Positions 1 through 8,289 are shown, counted from the stretch's first letter. The stretch is DNA of 64,000 bases from Rhodobacteraceae bacterium F11138 (GCA_016521575.1 JAEKDP010000010.1:1-64000); one strand, 5' to 3'. Translations and numbers: made by a program. The notes: generated from the letters alone by a model not told the origin.

Positions 1-524
1 TGGGCGAAGGGCAGATAACCCAGTTCATCGAGGATCAGGAAGTCGAGGCGGGAGATGAGATCGGCGGTTCGGCCCTGGCGTTCTGCGCGGGCTTCTGCGT
101 CCAGCTTGTTCACCAGGTCGACGACATTGAAGAACCGGCCTCGGCGCCGGGCCCGGATGCACGCGCGGGCGATGCTGACGGCGAGATGGGTCTTGCCGGT
201 GCCTGTTCCGCCGATCAGGACGAGGTTGCGCTGATGGTCGAGGAAGTCGCCGGTGGCCAAGTCACGGATCAGGGTCTCGTTAACCTCGGCGGTCTCGAAG
301 TCGAACTCTTCCAGTTCCTTGGCGAGCGGCAGCTTGGCGATGGTCATCTGGTATTTGACCGACCGGGCCTGCTTCTCGCGTATCTCGGCGGTGAGCAGGT
401 CGCCGATGATCTGTTGCGGTTCATGCTGGCGTTTGACGGCGGTGGTCAGCACCTCGTCATAGGCGGCCCTCATTCCGTAGAGCCGCAGCTTCCCCATCGC
501 GTCGATCACGTCTGAGCGTTCCAT
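1..524 (-). CDS. istB: IS21-family helper ATPase IstB, cut by the window edge
   Basis: IstB is the AAA+ ATPase that assists the IstA transposase in IS21-type transposition. The 174 visible residues carry a Walker A motif (GGTGTGKTH, about residues 105-113) and a Walker B motif (LILDELGYLPF, about 163-173); the C-terminus lies beyond position 1. The start at 524 is chosen because an AGGAG ribosome site sits just upstream. In IS21 elements istA precedes istB, but here the sequence upstream (above 540) is an integrase fragment instead, so the element has lost istA or this is a truncated copy. The family call is secure; whether it is functional is doubtful. Confidence 0.9.
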   Translation of the reverse strand, partial: MERSDVIDAMGKLRLYGMRAAYDEVLTTAVKRQHEPQQIIGDLLTAEIREKQARSVKYQMTIAKLPLAKELEEFDFETAEVNETLIRDLATGDFLDHQRNLVLIGGTGTGKTHLAVSIARACIRARRRGRFFNVVDLVNKLDAEARAERQGRTADLISRLDFLILDELGYLPFA

Positions 525-569
525 CCTGCGTTCTCCTCAAGTTGTCATATCGGTTGCAGTCGGCAATGG

Positions 570-770
570 GCCACGTGGTTCTACGCGCAGACCAAGGATT
601 TCCGGCGCCTCGTTGACCTCGGTGGCTGGAACAAATCGGACACCGCGAACCGGTATTGCAAAGTTGCCCCGAAGGACCTCGGGAATCGCCTGCTCCAGCA
701 CGGATGGGATTTCCGCGAAGATGTCGGGGCCCCGGTCAAATACGGCGAGCTGGTGACCGTTCGAAAGTAA
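570..770 (+). pseudogene. C-terminal remnant of a tyrosine recombinase/integrase
   Basis: An open frame without its own start reads ATWFYAQTKDFRRLVDLGGW, then NKSDTANRYCKVAPKDL, and ends at a TAA at 768-770. The pattern (Q-T-K-D, GGW, R-Y) matches the end of a phage-type integrase, where the Tyr of the RY pair is the nucleophile. The H-x-x-R and catalytic Arg boxes that should lie upstream are missing, replaced by the IS21 sequence. About 66 residues remain of the usual 300-400. It is probably the victim of the IS21 insertion. It looks unlike the integrase N-terminal remnant near 5.2 kb, so a second element is likely. Confidence 0.65.
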
Positions 771-816
771 TGACAATGGCCCGGAGGAGTGTCCTCCGGG
801 CCATTGTCATTTTTTC
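770..816 (+). terminator. Perfect 19-bp hairpin with T run
   Basis: The arms at 770-788 and 792-810 are exactly complementary over 19 bp (ATGACAATGGCCCGGAGGA against its reverse complement), with a 3-nt GTG loop and then TTTTT at 811-815. It follows the integrase stop codon directly, so it is the intrinsic terminator of that gene. It also insulates the next gene, which begins only about 25 bp downstream. Confidence 0.9.
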
Positions 817-839
817 GGTGGAGACGCATTGTCTGCGGC

Positions 840-3188
840 ATGTCAGATGAATTTTCCGCACATCCTGTTGTTCGCGCCGTTGACATCCTTGTCGGCCTCG
901 GAACTCTCGAGCGGGTTGAGATATGCCAGATCATTGCTCTCGTCGAATGCGTCGATGGCCTCTTTCTTGCCAAGGGTGCCGTGGCAGGCGTGACTGCCAA
1001 GCTGGGTCTCGAAATGGATGCGGCCGCGGACCGCGTCCGGGCTCTTCAAGATGATCTTGCCGGATGTTCTGCTACGGATGCCGCTTTACGCTTCCGCCTT
1101 TGGTCTCGGCTGACCGAAGCCATGGCGTTGCCGTCGGCTGCTCCCCTATCGACGAAGTCCGCGACGCGATCGGCATCTGCCTTTGCTGTTCGGGTTTCTG
1201 AGAGGCTGACGCCCTCGATCCGTGCTCGCCACCAGAGGGCCGATCTCAAGGCACCTGACGGCGGCATTGCTGAACTGATCGGAGTGAAGGCCGCGAACTA
1301 CTGGAAATCGGCGAAGACTGCCATGGTCGCGGAGCCACCTCTGCCGTTTCCCCAGATCGTAGCTGAGGAGATGTTAGCGCTCCTCTCGAATGACGAGGTT
1401 GTAGAGGCCGCTGCGAAGAAAGCCGATCCCGAAATCGCTGAGGCCCTGCGGCAAGGACAGGCCCGAGCGCGCAATGCCATGGCCGCTGGCGGGGTTTGGA
1501 TCGGTGGGGCGACCATCGTCGCCAACGCCGGTTTTTTGCCCTACATGCTGGCTGCACAGCTCAGCGCGGTCATCCCGTTGGTCGGTGGCCCCACCTTGGT
1601 CTCGCTTCTGGCGACTCTCATCAACCCCGTGACCGTCTTCGCGGGCGTAGCCGCGCTCGGATGGCTCGGAATGGGGCGTGGCTCACGCGTGGTGCGCAGC
1701 CAGTTGGCTGCCCGGCTCGGTGTGGTTATGGCGGCAAAAGGCACACAGCGCAGCGAGACAGGCTTGGATCGGTTCCTCGCCGACATGCGCAAGCTGGGCC
1801 AGGAGCCGTCCAGATCCTTCGGCTGGATGCCTGCGAAGGATCGCGAAGCGATGCGCCGCTGCGTTGCCGAGCTTACCGGTCGTTTGGCCGGGCCGCTTCC
1901 GTCACCGGCAGGACGACCACCGGAGCCCTGGTCGTCGAAGAAAATCACGACCGATGTCCCGGACACGGTGGCCACGCTGGGCCTGACCGCCGGCGAGATG
2001 CTCTGGCATGCCGCGGCGCTTGACCCGAACGTCATGCAAGCGGCTGACTTCTCCCGTTCTGCGGACCTCGGCGATCCCATGGCCTTCGCCTGCAGCGCGG
2101 CTGACTTCCTGACCTCCGGCGCCGGATGGTCCTTGCGGGGATACACGGCAGAGCGGCTGGTCATGGACAAGCTGATCGCAGATGGTCACGACGTCCGCCT
2201 CGCAGAGGCGAGCAACACGCCCGGCCTGGACCTCATCGTCGACGGGGCGCCCCTGCAGATGAAATGCGGGACTTCGCTTTCGAACTTGACCGAGCATTTC
2301 GAGAAATATCCGGACATCCCTGTGATCGCCAATGCCAGCCTTGCCGAAGAGGCCCTGGCAAGCGGCGCGCCATGGGCGCATCTCGTCACGACCCTTCCTG
2401 GCTTCGAGATCGCCAGCATCGAAGAGCAGATCGCAGAGACACTTGGCCACGCTGTCGATCTGGCTGACCCTGACATCCTGCAATTCGCGCTCTCCGTAGG
2501 CGTGCTGCGCGGTGGCCTTGAGGTCGCTCGCGGTCGGGTTCCCGTCTCTGACCTGCCCGCCTGGCTTATTCTCGATGGTGCCTCGCGGGGCCTGCTTGTT
2601 TTTGCTGGCGGCAAGGTCGGGGCATGGTTCGGACTCGTCGCAATTGGCCCAGCCGGCGCGCTCATCCTCGGCCCCGCAATCGGCGCCGCGGCACTCCTGG
2701 GGAATGGCGCCTTGAAGGGGCATGCTCAGAAGCAGCTCATGGCTGACTGGCATAACAACCTTCAGCGGGCCGCCAAGGATCTTCATCAGGCTATCGTGGT
2801 GGCCCTTGAGCGCCGGATCGCCCGGCTCGAAAAGAGATCTCGCATCTTTGACGAGAATTCATCGAAATCTGATCTCGAAGCCTGGATGACCCGGCGGGCC
2901 CAGGATGACATGATCGCGGCGCTGGAAGACCTTGCGAGGCTCAAAGCATCTCTTCCGATGGCGGAAGTCGATGCGATCCGGCTGCTTTTCACAGCGCGCG
3001 AAGTTGCGCCCACCGATCCATTGGTGCTGGCACGGGTCCACGACGTGGAAGGAACACTCGCCGCGAAGCCGGGCCTCAAGGCTGTCATGATCGATGCCGG
3101 TCGTCCTGCCGCAGATCTGATACGGGCGCAGGTGACGAAGCATTGGTTCGCTCGCAGCAAAACGGAAACCGACGACAAGGAGCCGTAG
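840..3188 (+). CDS. Large membrane-associated protein with PD-(D/E)xK nuclease-like core, unknown function
   Basis: No family name is recognised for this 782-aa protein. Residues 1-210 are mostly helical and soluble. Residues 216-278 are a long hydrophobic Gly/Ala-rich block, probably a pair of membrane helices. Residues 434-500 contain GYTAERLV (E438), then NTPGLDLIVDG (D464), then LQMK (Q473 to K475), the spacing of a PD-(D/E)xK nuclease fold with a QxK motif, followed by EHFEKYPDIPV. A second glycine-zipper-like hydrophobic block lies at 580-622, followed by a charged, coiled-coil-like tail. The start at 840 replaces an in-frame ATG at 789 that lies inside the terminator hairpin. No clear ribosome site or promoter is visible. 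It sits alone in a mobile-element region; a defence or toxin role is only inference. Confidence 0.75.
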   Translation: MSDEFSAHPVVRAVDILVGLGTLERVEICQIIALVECVDGLFLAKGAVAGVTAKLGLEMDAAADRVRALQDDLAGCSATDAALRFRLWSRLTEAMALPSAAPLSTKSATRSASAFAVRVSERLTPSIRARHQRADLKAPDGGIAELIGVKAANYWKSAKTAMVAEPPLPFPQIVAEEMLALLSNDEVVEAAAKKADPEIAEALRQGQARARNAMAAGGVWIGGATIVANAGFLPYMLAAQLSAVIPLVGGPTLVSLLATLINPVTVFAGVAALGWLGMGRGSRVVRSQLAARLGVVMAAKGTQRSETGLDRFLADMRKLGQEPSRSFGWMPAKDREAMRRCVAELTGRLAGPLPSPAGRPPEPWSSKKITTDVPDTVATLGLTAGEMLWHAAALDPNVMQAADFSRSADLGDPMAFACSAADFLTSGAGWSLRGYTAERLVMDKLIADGHDVRLAEASNTPGLDLIVDGAPLQMKCGTSLSNLTEHFEKYPDIPVIANASLAEEALASGAPWAHLVTTLPGFEIASIEEQIAETLGHAVDLADPDILQFALSVGVLRGGLEVARGRVPVSDLPAWLILDGASRGLLVFAGGKVGAWFGLVAIGPAGALILGPAIGAAALLGNGALKGHAQKQLMADWHNNLQRAAKDLHQAIVVALERRIARLEKRSRIFDENSSKSDLEAWMTRRAQDDMIAALEDLARLKASLPMAEVDAIRLLFTAREVAPTDPLVLARVHDVEGTLAAKPGLKAVMIDAGRPAADLIRAQVTKHWFARSKTETDDKEP

Positions 3189-3274
3189 GTAGAGTTGGCA
3201 AGGATCTGTCAATTCGACGGATTTTCGGGGGTTTTGGGAGGAAAACACCTTATTTCATTGAAGGTGTCTGCCCT

Positions 3275-3315
3275 CTTAGCAGGGGAGCGCCTTCGACCAC
3301 TCGGCCACGTCTCCG
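3275..3315 (-). pseudogene. Truncated tRNA-Ser(GCT) copy: promoter and 5' half only
   Basis: On the minus strand these 41 bases are identical to the 5' half of the intact tRNA-Ser at 4915-4955, ending just past the anticodon loop. Identity then stops, so anticodon stem, variable arm and T arm cannot form. A plausible promoter remains upstream: TTGTAT at 3346-3351 and CTATAC at 3323-3328, 17 bp apart. The replaced 3' side starts with a small hairpin (ACACCTT at 3245-3251 pairing with AAGGTGT at 3261-3267). The copy is inverted relative to the intact gene and marks an old recombination or integration junction. Confidence 0.8.
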
Positions 3316-3518
3316 CTGATCCGTATAGCGGCGCAAGCATAGGGAATACAAGGGGAAATTGCCCATCTCGCGAAACTTCGTGTGAGGCGGGTCAAACCCT
3401 TGAATTGGCACCGAAAGGCACCGAGTGGCAGCGGGTTTGGGCAAGATTTGGGCAACCAAATTCGGAAGAATTTCGCCCTTTCCAAGGGCTCGGAAGTCGC
3501 TCCAGGAGCGTTCACCCG

Positions 3519-4598
3519 TCACCAGGACCATCCACTCATAGAGAGGACCAAAGCCAGATCGCTGAGATCCTTCAGCCCGCCGCAGCTCACACACAGACCA
3601 CCGAAAGTCGCGCCACGGAACATCAGGGGTTGTCTCACGGCGCTCCTGATGATTCCGACCACTTCGCGCTCGGAAAGGCCTGGCGTGGCGATGGCGGCGG
3701 TCTTGAAAACTTGATTTTCAATGTCTGCCTCAGGCGCTGTGTGCGTCAGGCAAGTTGCGATCAGGTGAAGGAAGGTGTTGCGCTTGCCTTCGGGAACATA
3801 TCCTCCCCAGTAGCTCACGATCTTGTCGAGATCGCTTGAGATCATTGCAAAACGCTTGCGGGGGGCGAGGCCACGAGGCTCGCCGGATCGGGATTTTCCA
3901 GCCTGCTCAGCTTTCTTGTTCGAGAGCTGGCGACGTGTCGGACGGCCGGCGGCCTCAAAGATTTGGTCTGCAAGATCGTCGAATGCGTATCGGCGAAGCG
4001 TCCCGTCGACCGTCCTTACCTCTGTGCCTGCCTTTAAGTTGGTGGTGCAGGGGACCCGAAACACTCTCGACGCATCGCTGCACGCATTGTCCGCTCCCAA
4101 GTGCTTGAACAGGCCGATGAGGCAGCTGAGGCACGCGCTCCATCTGGGGCGCGCCTTCTTGGGTAGTGGATCAATCAACCAGATTGCTGCGAGTCCTCGG
4201 CCGGTGAAGGTCACAACCGACGGACGAGGTATGCTCTTGGCATCAAGCTCCATATGCAGCTTCTCGACCCAGTGCTCATGGGGCTGGTTGCTGCCCGGAG
4301 TGCGGTGCACATCGAGATCCAGATAGAGGGCGTTGATCTGCGCCAGGCGGCCGCCGTCGCGAGGGCCGTTGAAGCGGTTGAGAGTCAAATAGGTGCTTTC
4401 GTCAAGAAGCGACTCCACGATGATCGGCGCGGTTTCGACCGAATACGTGCGCGTGATCGCCTCGTCACGGCTTCGGATCATCACGAAGGAGGCTTTTCCG
4501 ATGCTCCCCGGAGGATGCAGCAACCGGACATAGTCGGCGGCCGATAGGTCGGCGGCGGCAGGTGTATTTCGCCGGGTGGAGGGAGATGAGTGTTCCAT
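3519..4598 (-). CDS. Primase-like replication protein of a mobile element (AEP type)
   Basis: The 359-aa protein has the layout of small archaeo-eukaryotic-type primase/Rep proteins found on plasmids and integrated elements. An acidic metal-binding motif LYLDLDVH lies at about 91-98, a TGRGLAAIWLID block at 132-143, and ASRVFRVPCTTNLK at 176-189. The C-terminal third (EREVVGIIRSAV) resembles the helical PriCT-type domain that follows such primases. It would start DNA synthesis for an autonomously replicating or excised element. It lies between the inverted tRNA-Ser halves, next to an AlpA-like remnant, with no other replication genes nearby. The AEP assignment is from motifs only and could be another RepB-like subfamily. 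Confidence 0.65.
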   Translation of the reverse strand: MEHSSPSTRRNTPAAADLSAADYVRLLHPPGSIGKASFVMIRSRDEAITRTYSVETAPIIVESLLDESTYLTLNRFNGPRDGGRLAQINALYLDLDVHRTPGSNQPHEHWVEKLHMELDAKSIPRPSVVTFTGRGLAAIWLIDPLPKKARPRWSACLSCLIGLFKHLGADNACSDASRVFRVPCTTNLKAGTEVRTVDGTLRRYAFDDLADQIFEAAGRPTRRQLSNKKAEQAGKSRSGEPRGLAPRKRFAMISSDLDKIVSYWGGYVPEGKRNTFLHLIATCLTHTAPEADIENQVFKTAAIATPGLSEREVVGIIRSAVRQPLMFRGATFGGLCVSCGGLKDLSDLALVLSMSGWSW

Positions 4599-4599
4599 C

Positions 4600-4756
4600 G
4601 CAAGGAACTGGCTCCCTGCGAGTAATCGCGGAAATCTGCGACTGGATGGCGTGGATGAGCGCCGATTTACTGAAGCTACGAAATTCTCGCTCCGGATATG
4701 CAGGTTTCCGTGCGAGGCAGTAAGAACCTACGTTTTTCGATGGCCGACGAGTCCAT
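4600..4756 (-). pseudogene. Frameshifted AlpA-like excisionase/regulator remnant
   Basis: Three short stretches in successive minus-strand frames together resemble one AlpA-type DNA-binding protein. From the ATG at 4756 the first frame reads KRRFLLPRTETC and hits a stop at 4676. A second frame reads FSKSALIHAIQS. A third reads RRFPRLLAGSQ and runs into the primase start. AlpA proteins have RRFL-R-E-x-C, then a recognition helix S-K-S-x-L-Y, then G-x-F-P. The order and spacing fit, so a small HTH gene upstream of the primase was probably inactivated by at least two frameshifts. Its loss would leave the element without its excision control. Confidence 0.45.
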
Positions 4757-4825
4757 GGGGCCGCGGTTGTCATCGTTGACAAATCGTTGCCAAACACTGG
4801 GGGCTTTCGTGGCGATACAGGTAAA

Positions 4826-4847
4826 CATATCCAATATGTCGAATATG
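4826..4847. promoter_or_regulatory. Short AT-rich repeats, possible operator or iterons
   Basis: CATATCCAATATG (4826-4838) is a 5-bp inverted repeat with a 3-nt centre. On the minus strand the stretch 4830-4847 reads as two tandem 9-mers, CATATTCGA and CATATTGGA. It lies upstream of the AlpA remnant and the primase, where an autoregulatory operator or Rep iterons would be expected. No function is proven. Confidence 0.3.
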
Positions 4848-4915
4848 ACATGCGCGAACAAGAAAGTGTGATTTTCGCCTTGTTTCTCGGGTCATGCCCC
4901 TCTAAACGGGTCGAC

Positions 4916-5005
4916 GGAGACGTGGCCGAGTGGTCGAAGGCGCTCCCCTGCTAAGGGAGTAAACGTTGACGCGTTTCGAGGGTTCGAATCCCTTCGTCTC
5001 CGCCA
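4916..5005 (+). tRNA. tRNA-Ser (anticodon GCT)
   Basis: The acceptor stem GGAGACG (4916-4922) pairs with CGTCTCC (4995-5001), followed by discriminator G and an encoded CCA (5003-5005). The anticodon stem CTCCC/GGGAG encloses the loop CTGCTAA with anticodon GCT. The long variable arm is normal for a class II tRNA. A likely promoter is TTGTTT (4880-4885) with CTAAAC (4902-4907). It reads AGC/AGU serine codons and is the probable integration target of the surrounding element remnants. Confidence 0.97.
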
Positions 5006-5153
5006 CCCACCATTTTCATTGAACCCTATGGGGCTGCTTGATAGCGTATATGTTACTGAGCTTATGCGCTCATCTGCGTTCGTTGATTTCATTGGCTTCG
5101 TTTCGGTTGCGCTCAGTTCTGTTCATTTGGTGGTACGAACTGTGGTATTCGCT

Positions 5154-5411
5154 ATGGCCTATACTTCGGGAAAACTGACGAAGAATCTGGTTCGAAAGCC
5201 GCTCCGCACCGATTTCGGCCTCGGCGGTGCTGACGTGGTGACGCTCAACGTGGCTCGCGAACGCGCCCTGGAGTATCGCCGCCTCGCCAAGCAGCGCCTC
5301 AGTCCGAAATACCACAAGGACCAGGACCTGCCCTGTTCCGAAGAAGCCGCCCGACAGGTCCACATCGAACGTCTGCCGACATGGCAGAACCCGAAGCACG
5401 GACGCGCTTGC
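5154..5411 (+). pseudogene. N-terminal remnant of a P4-type tyrosine integrase (DUF4102-like)
   Basis: The frame reads DFGLGGADVVTLNVARERAL, then EYRRLAKQRLSP, EEAARQVHIERLPTWQNPKH. This is the arm-binding N-terminal domain typical of integrases that insert at tRNA genes (pattern GLG....SL.EAR..A...R). The sequence before position 5160 and after about 5410 no longer matches, and the whole core and catalytic domain are absent. Its place about 150 bp downstream of the tRNA-Ser gene, pointing away from it, is the standard position of an island integrase, so this marks one edge of a former genomic island. Confidence 0.6.
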
Positions 5412-5649
5412 CGTCGCCTTGCTCTTCATCAACATGGCTTTGCAAATACGGCCAATGGACGGCGCGGAGCTATTTCCACTTCTGATCAAGATCGGCTTAA
5501 TCAACACATTTGCCTTCAACTGGGTGAACTTCAATTATGTAAGCAACTTGGTTTTCCTGAGGCTTGAGAACGTCTCAGGTTTGCTGATTGGATCGATCTC
5601 CGGCGATACCGGATCAGGTTCAGACTATTTCGCACACCGCTTTGATCAG

Positions 5650-6180
5650 ATGATTGATGAGTTGGCTGGCGTCGTAGCGTCGATCGCCCCTTGGAACTAC
5701 CCGCTCATGATGATGGCTTGGAAGCTGGCTCCTGCGCTTGCGGGCGGCAGTACCGTGGTGATGAAGCCGTCGGAGCAGACGCCGTTGACAGGGCTATTGC
5801 TGGCCGAGGTTTTGGTTGGTCTCCTTCCCGAAGGCGTCGTGAACGTGATCGTCGGCCAGGGGTTCAGCGTTGGCAATGCTCTGATCAATAATCCTGATGT
5901 CGATATGGTTTCGATCACCGGTGATGTGGCCACGGGGCGCAAGGTGCTTCAGGTCGCCTCCAAATCTGTCAAGCGCACGCACCTCGAACTGGGGAGGGCA
6001 AAGCGCCGGTCATCGTATTCGATGACGCAGACTTGCTCAGTACCGTTGAGGGGCTGAAGGCTTTCGGCTACTACAATGCGGGGCAGGACTGCACTACGGC
6101 CTGCCGAATTTACGCTGGTCCTAAGATCTACGACAATCTCGTGGCGGATCTTAGCACTGCAGCGGCCTCCATCGTCTACG
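5650..6180 (+). pseudogene. Broken aldehyde dehydrogenase (aminobutyraldehyde-type)
   Basis: The first frame reads GVVASIAPWNYPLMMMAWKL and continues to SVKRTHLELG. The reading frame then shifts near 5995, where about two extra bases break the expected HLELGGKAPV, and the second frame continues APVIVFDDADLLSTVEGLKA and FGYYNAGQDCTTACRIYAG. The catalytic Cys motif (GQDC) is present, but the N-terminal NAD-binding third and the C-terminus are missing. It is closest in wording to gamma-aminobutyraldehyde/betaine-aldehyde dehydrogenases (PatD/PuuC-like). It is clearly dead: truncated at both ends and frameshifted. Confidence 0.8.
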
Positions 6181-6403
6181 ATGGTTCAGGTCTTGAACCT
6201 TCTTTGTGTTTCGCATCGGTATCGCACGGACTTTGCTATGGGTATGACAGAGGCTGACGAACGGTCGAGGCTGGCGATGCGGATGCGGGTCTTGGCGGTC
6301 TGGCAGGCTGGCGGTTGATGTTATTTGCCGCACGGATTTGTGCCCGCGGGTTCGCGCAATGCATTCTGGTTTGGGCGCGGCTCTGACGATGTCGCCTGAC
6401 CTT

Positions 6404-7171
6404 CTAGAATGGCGCCAGGACAAGGGCGGTCAACAGCACCGTCACTTCGGTAAGCTGTTGGGCGGCCCCCAGGACGTCGCCTGTGTGGCCACCGATGCGC
6501 GCGCGCGCCAGCAGTGCAAGCCCGGACAGGATCAGCCCTGCGCACAGCCCGGTCGCCAGGGCCGCACCGCCAAGCGCTAACCAGGCCAACCCGACCCCCA
6601 GAACAAGAGACAGGATGGCGGTGCTGCCGATGGCCGTTCCCACCCCGTGCGCCAGCCCGTCGGTTCGGGCCAGGGGCAAGGCCGCCATCAGCGGGGGCAG
6701 GGCGGCACGCGACAGGATCGCGGCGGCCATGATTGCGGCCATGCCCAATGGCAGCAAAGCCGTCAACGCCAGCCAGCGTGCGCCCACCGTCAGGATCAAC
6801 ACCAGAACGCCATAGGTGCCGATATGGCTGTCGCGCATGATCTGAAGCCGTCTTTCGCGGGTCCAGCCACCCCAGAACCCGTCCGCCGTGTCGGCCAGAC
6901 CGTCTTCGTGCATGGCGCCGGTTGCGGCAATCTGGGTCGCCAGGATCACGCCTGCCGCAACAGAAACCGGCAGCCCGAGCGTCATTGCCACCCAGCCCGC
7001 TGCGCAGGCCAGACCCCCGACAACTGCGCCCACCAACGGAAAGGCCCAGACCGCGCGGGCTTGTCGTGCAAACAGATGATCGGGCAAATGGGGCAACGGC
7101 AGCCGGGTCAGCAGAGCGGTCGCCACCAGCAGGTCGGCAGGATGCGGCCGGGCTGAGTGTTGTTTGCGCAT
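6404..7171 (-). CDS. cobS: Cobalamin synthase (adenosylcobinamide-GDP ribazoletransferase)
   Basis: CobS (CobV) is the inner-membrane enzyme that joins adenosylcobinamide-GDP to alpha-ribazole (phosphate), the last assembly step of cobalamin. The 255-aa protein has several hydrophobic helices and the family motif HEDGLADTADGFWGG at about 88-102, whose acidic residues bind metal. Length is normal. The start at 7171 (MRKQHSARP) is preferred over an ATG at 7363 that would run far into cobT. It is divergent from cobT, which makes its ribazole substrate; the 79-bp gap is too short for a cobalamin riboswitch, and none is seen. Confidence 0.95.
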   Translation of the reverse strand: MRKQHSARPHPADLLVATALLTRLPLPHLPDHLFARQARAVWAFPLVGAVVGGLACAAGWVAMTLGLPVSVAAGVILATQIAATGAMHEDGLADTADGFWGGWTRERRLQIMRDSHIGTYGVLVLILTVGARWLALTALLPLGMAAIMAAAILSRAALPPLMAALPLARTDGLAHGVGTAIGSTAILSLVLGVGLAWLALGGAALATGLCAGLILSGLALLARARIGGHTGDVLGAAQQLTEVTVLLTALVLAPF

Positions 7172-7250
7172 GTCTTGGTCTTTCCGGGGCTTGTCGTGGA
7201 CGGCGGGTCGGTTAAACACCGGGGTCTGACCTGATGCAATGAGGCTTTGA

Positions 7251-8270
7251 ATGCTGCCCGACCTGATCGATCTGAATACCCTGCGCTCAGCACTGGCCGA
7301 CAGCGCCACTGCTGACGCAACCGCAACACAGGCTGCACAGGCCCGCAATGGCCAGTTGACCAAACCGCCGGGCGCGCTGGGGCGGCTTGAAGATCTGGCG
7401 ATCTGGTATGCCGGGTGGCGCGGCGATGAAAAACCCCGGATCGCAAAGCCTCAGGTGATCGTCTTTGCGGGCAATCACGGCGTGACGGACCAGGGCGTCT
7501 CTGCCTTTCCGCCCGAGGTGACGGTTCAGATGGTCGCCAACTTTCAGCACGGGGGCGCGGCGATCAATCAACTGGCCGCCGAGGCCGGAGCACGCATGGA
7601 CGTGCATGCGTTGGAACTGGACCGCCCGACCGCGGATTTCACCCGGGCCCCGGCCATGTCCGACGCGGAACTGCTGTCCGCGCTGCGCATCGGCTGGAAC
7701 GCGGTCGATCCCGAGGCCGATCTGTTGGTGGTGGGCGAAATGGGGATCGGAAACACGACGTCGGCGGCGGCGATCTGCCACGCGCTCTTTGGGGGCGCGG
7801 CAGCGGATTGGACCGGGCGTGGCACCGGGGTTGACGATGCCGGGTTGCATCTGAAGACCCGCGTGGTGGCCGATGGCGTGGCGCGCCATGGGGGGCAAAC
7901 GGATGATGGTCTGCGGGTGCTGGCACACCTTGGCGGGCGCGAGATCGCCGCCATGGCAGGGGCGATGGCCGCAGCCCGGGTTCTGGGCATTCCCGTCATT
8001 CTGGATGGCTTTATCTGCTGCGCTGCGGCGGCCTGTCTGCAGGCGATCGCGCCGACGGCTCTGGATCATGCCATCGCGGGGCATCAAAGCGCCGAGAGTG
8101 GCCATGCCGAACTGTTGGCCCGGCTGGGCAAGCAACCTCTGCTGGCGCTGAATCTGCGGCTGGGGGAAGGGTCGGGCGCGGCGCTGGCCATTTCGATCCT
8201 GAAAGGCGCGGTTGCCTGTCACAGCGGCATGGCCACCTTTGCCGAAGCCGGGGTTGCGGGCGCGGATTGA
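7251..8270 (+). CDS. cobT: Nicotinate-nucleotide--dimethylbenzimidazole phosphoribosyltransferase
   Basis: CobT (CobU in some nomenclatures) transfers phosphoribose from nicotinate mononucleotide to dimethylbenzimidazole, giving alpha-ribazole phosphate for the CobS reaction. The 339-aa protein has the conserved [13 protein letters not shown] segment, the glycine-rich [13 protein letters not shown] phosphate-binding region, and [11 protein letters not shown] near the end, whose Glu (about E306) is the expected catalytic base. Length and order match the family. It is divergent from cobS and convergent with the Kef-type antiporter gene, 19 bp away. Confidence 0.96.
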   Translation: MLPDLIDLNTLRSALADSATADATATQAAQARNGQLTKPPGALGRLEDLAIWYAGWRGDEKPRIAKPQVIVFAGNHGVTDQGVSAFPPEVTVQMVANFQHGGAAINQLAAEAGARMDVHALELDRPTADFTRAPAMSDAELLSALRIGWNAVDPEADLLVVGEMGIGNTTSAAAICHALFGGAAADWTGRGTGVDDAGLHLKTRVVADGVARHGGQTDDGLRVLAHLGGREIAAMAGAMAAARVLGIPVILDGFICCAAAACLQAIAPTALDHAIAGHQSAESGHAELLARLGKQPLLALNLRLGEGSGAALAISILKGAVACHSGMATFAEAGVAGAD

Positions 8271-8289
8271 TCGGACTGCCGGTGCTGGC

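Noticed and set aside
3270-3320. Second functional tRNA-Ser
   Set aside because: Only the 5' half is present; the bases after the anticodon loop do not pair with the anticodon stem and the T arm is missing.
7172-7250. Cobalamin riboswitch between cobS and cobT
   Set aside because: The gap is only 79 bp and shows no B12-box-like sequence.
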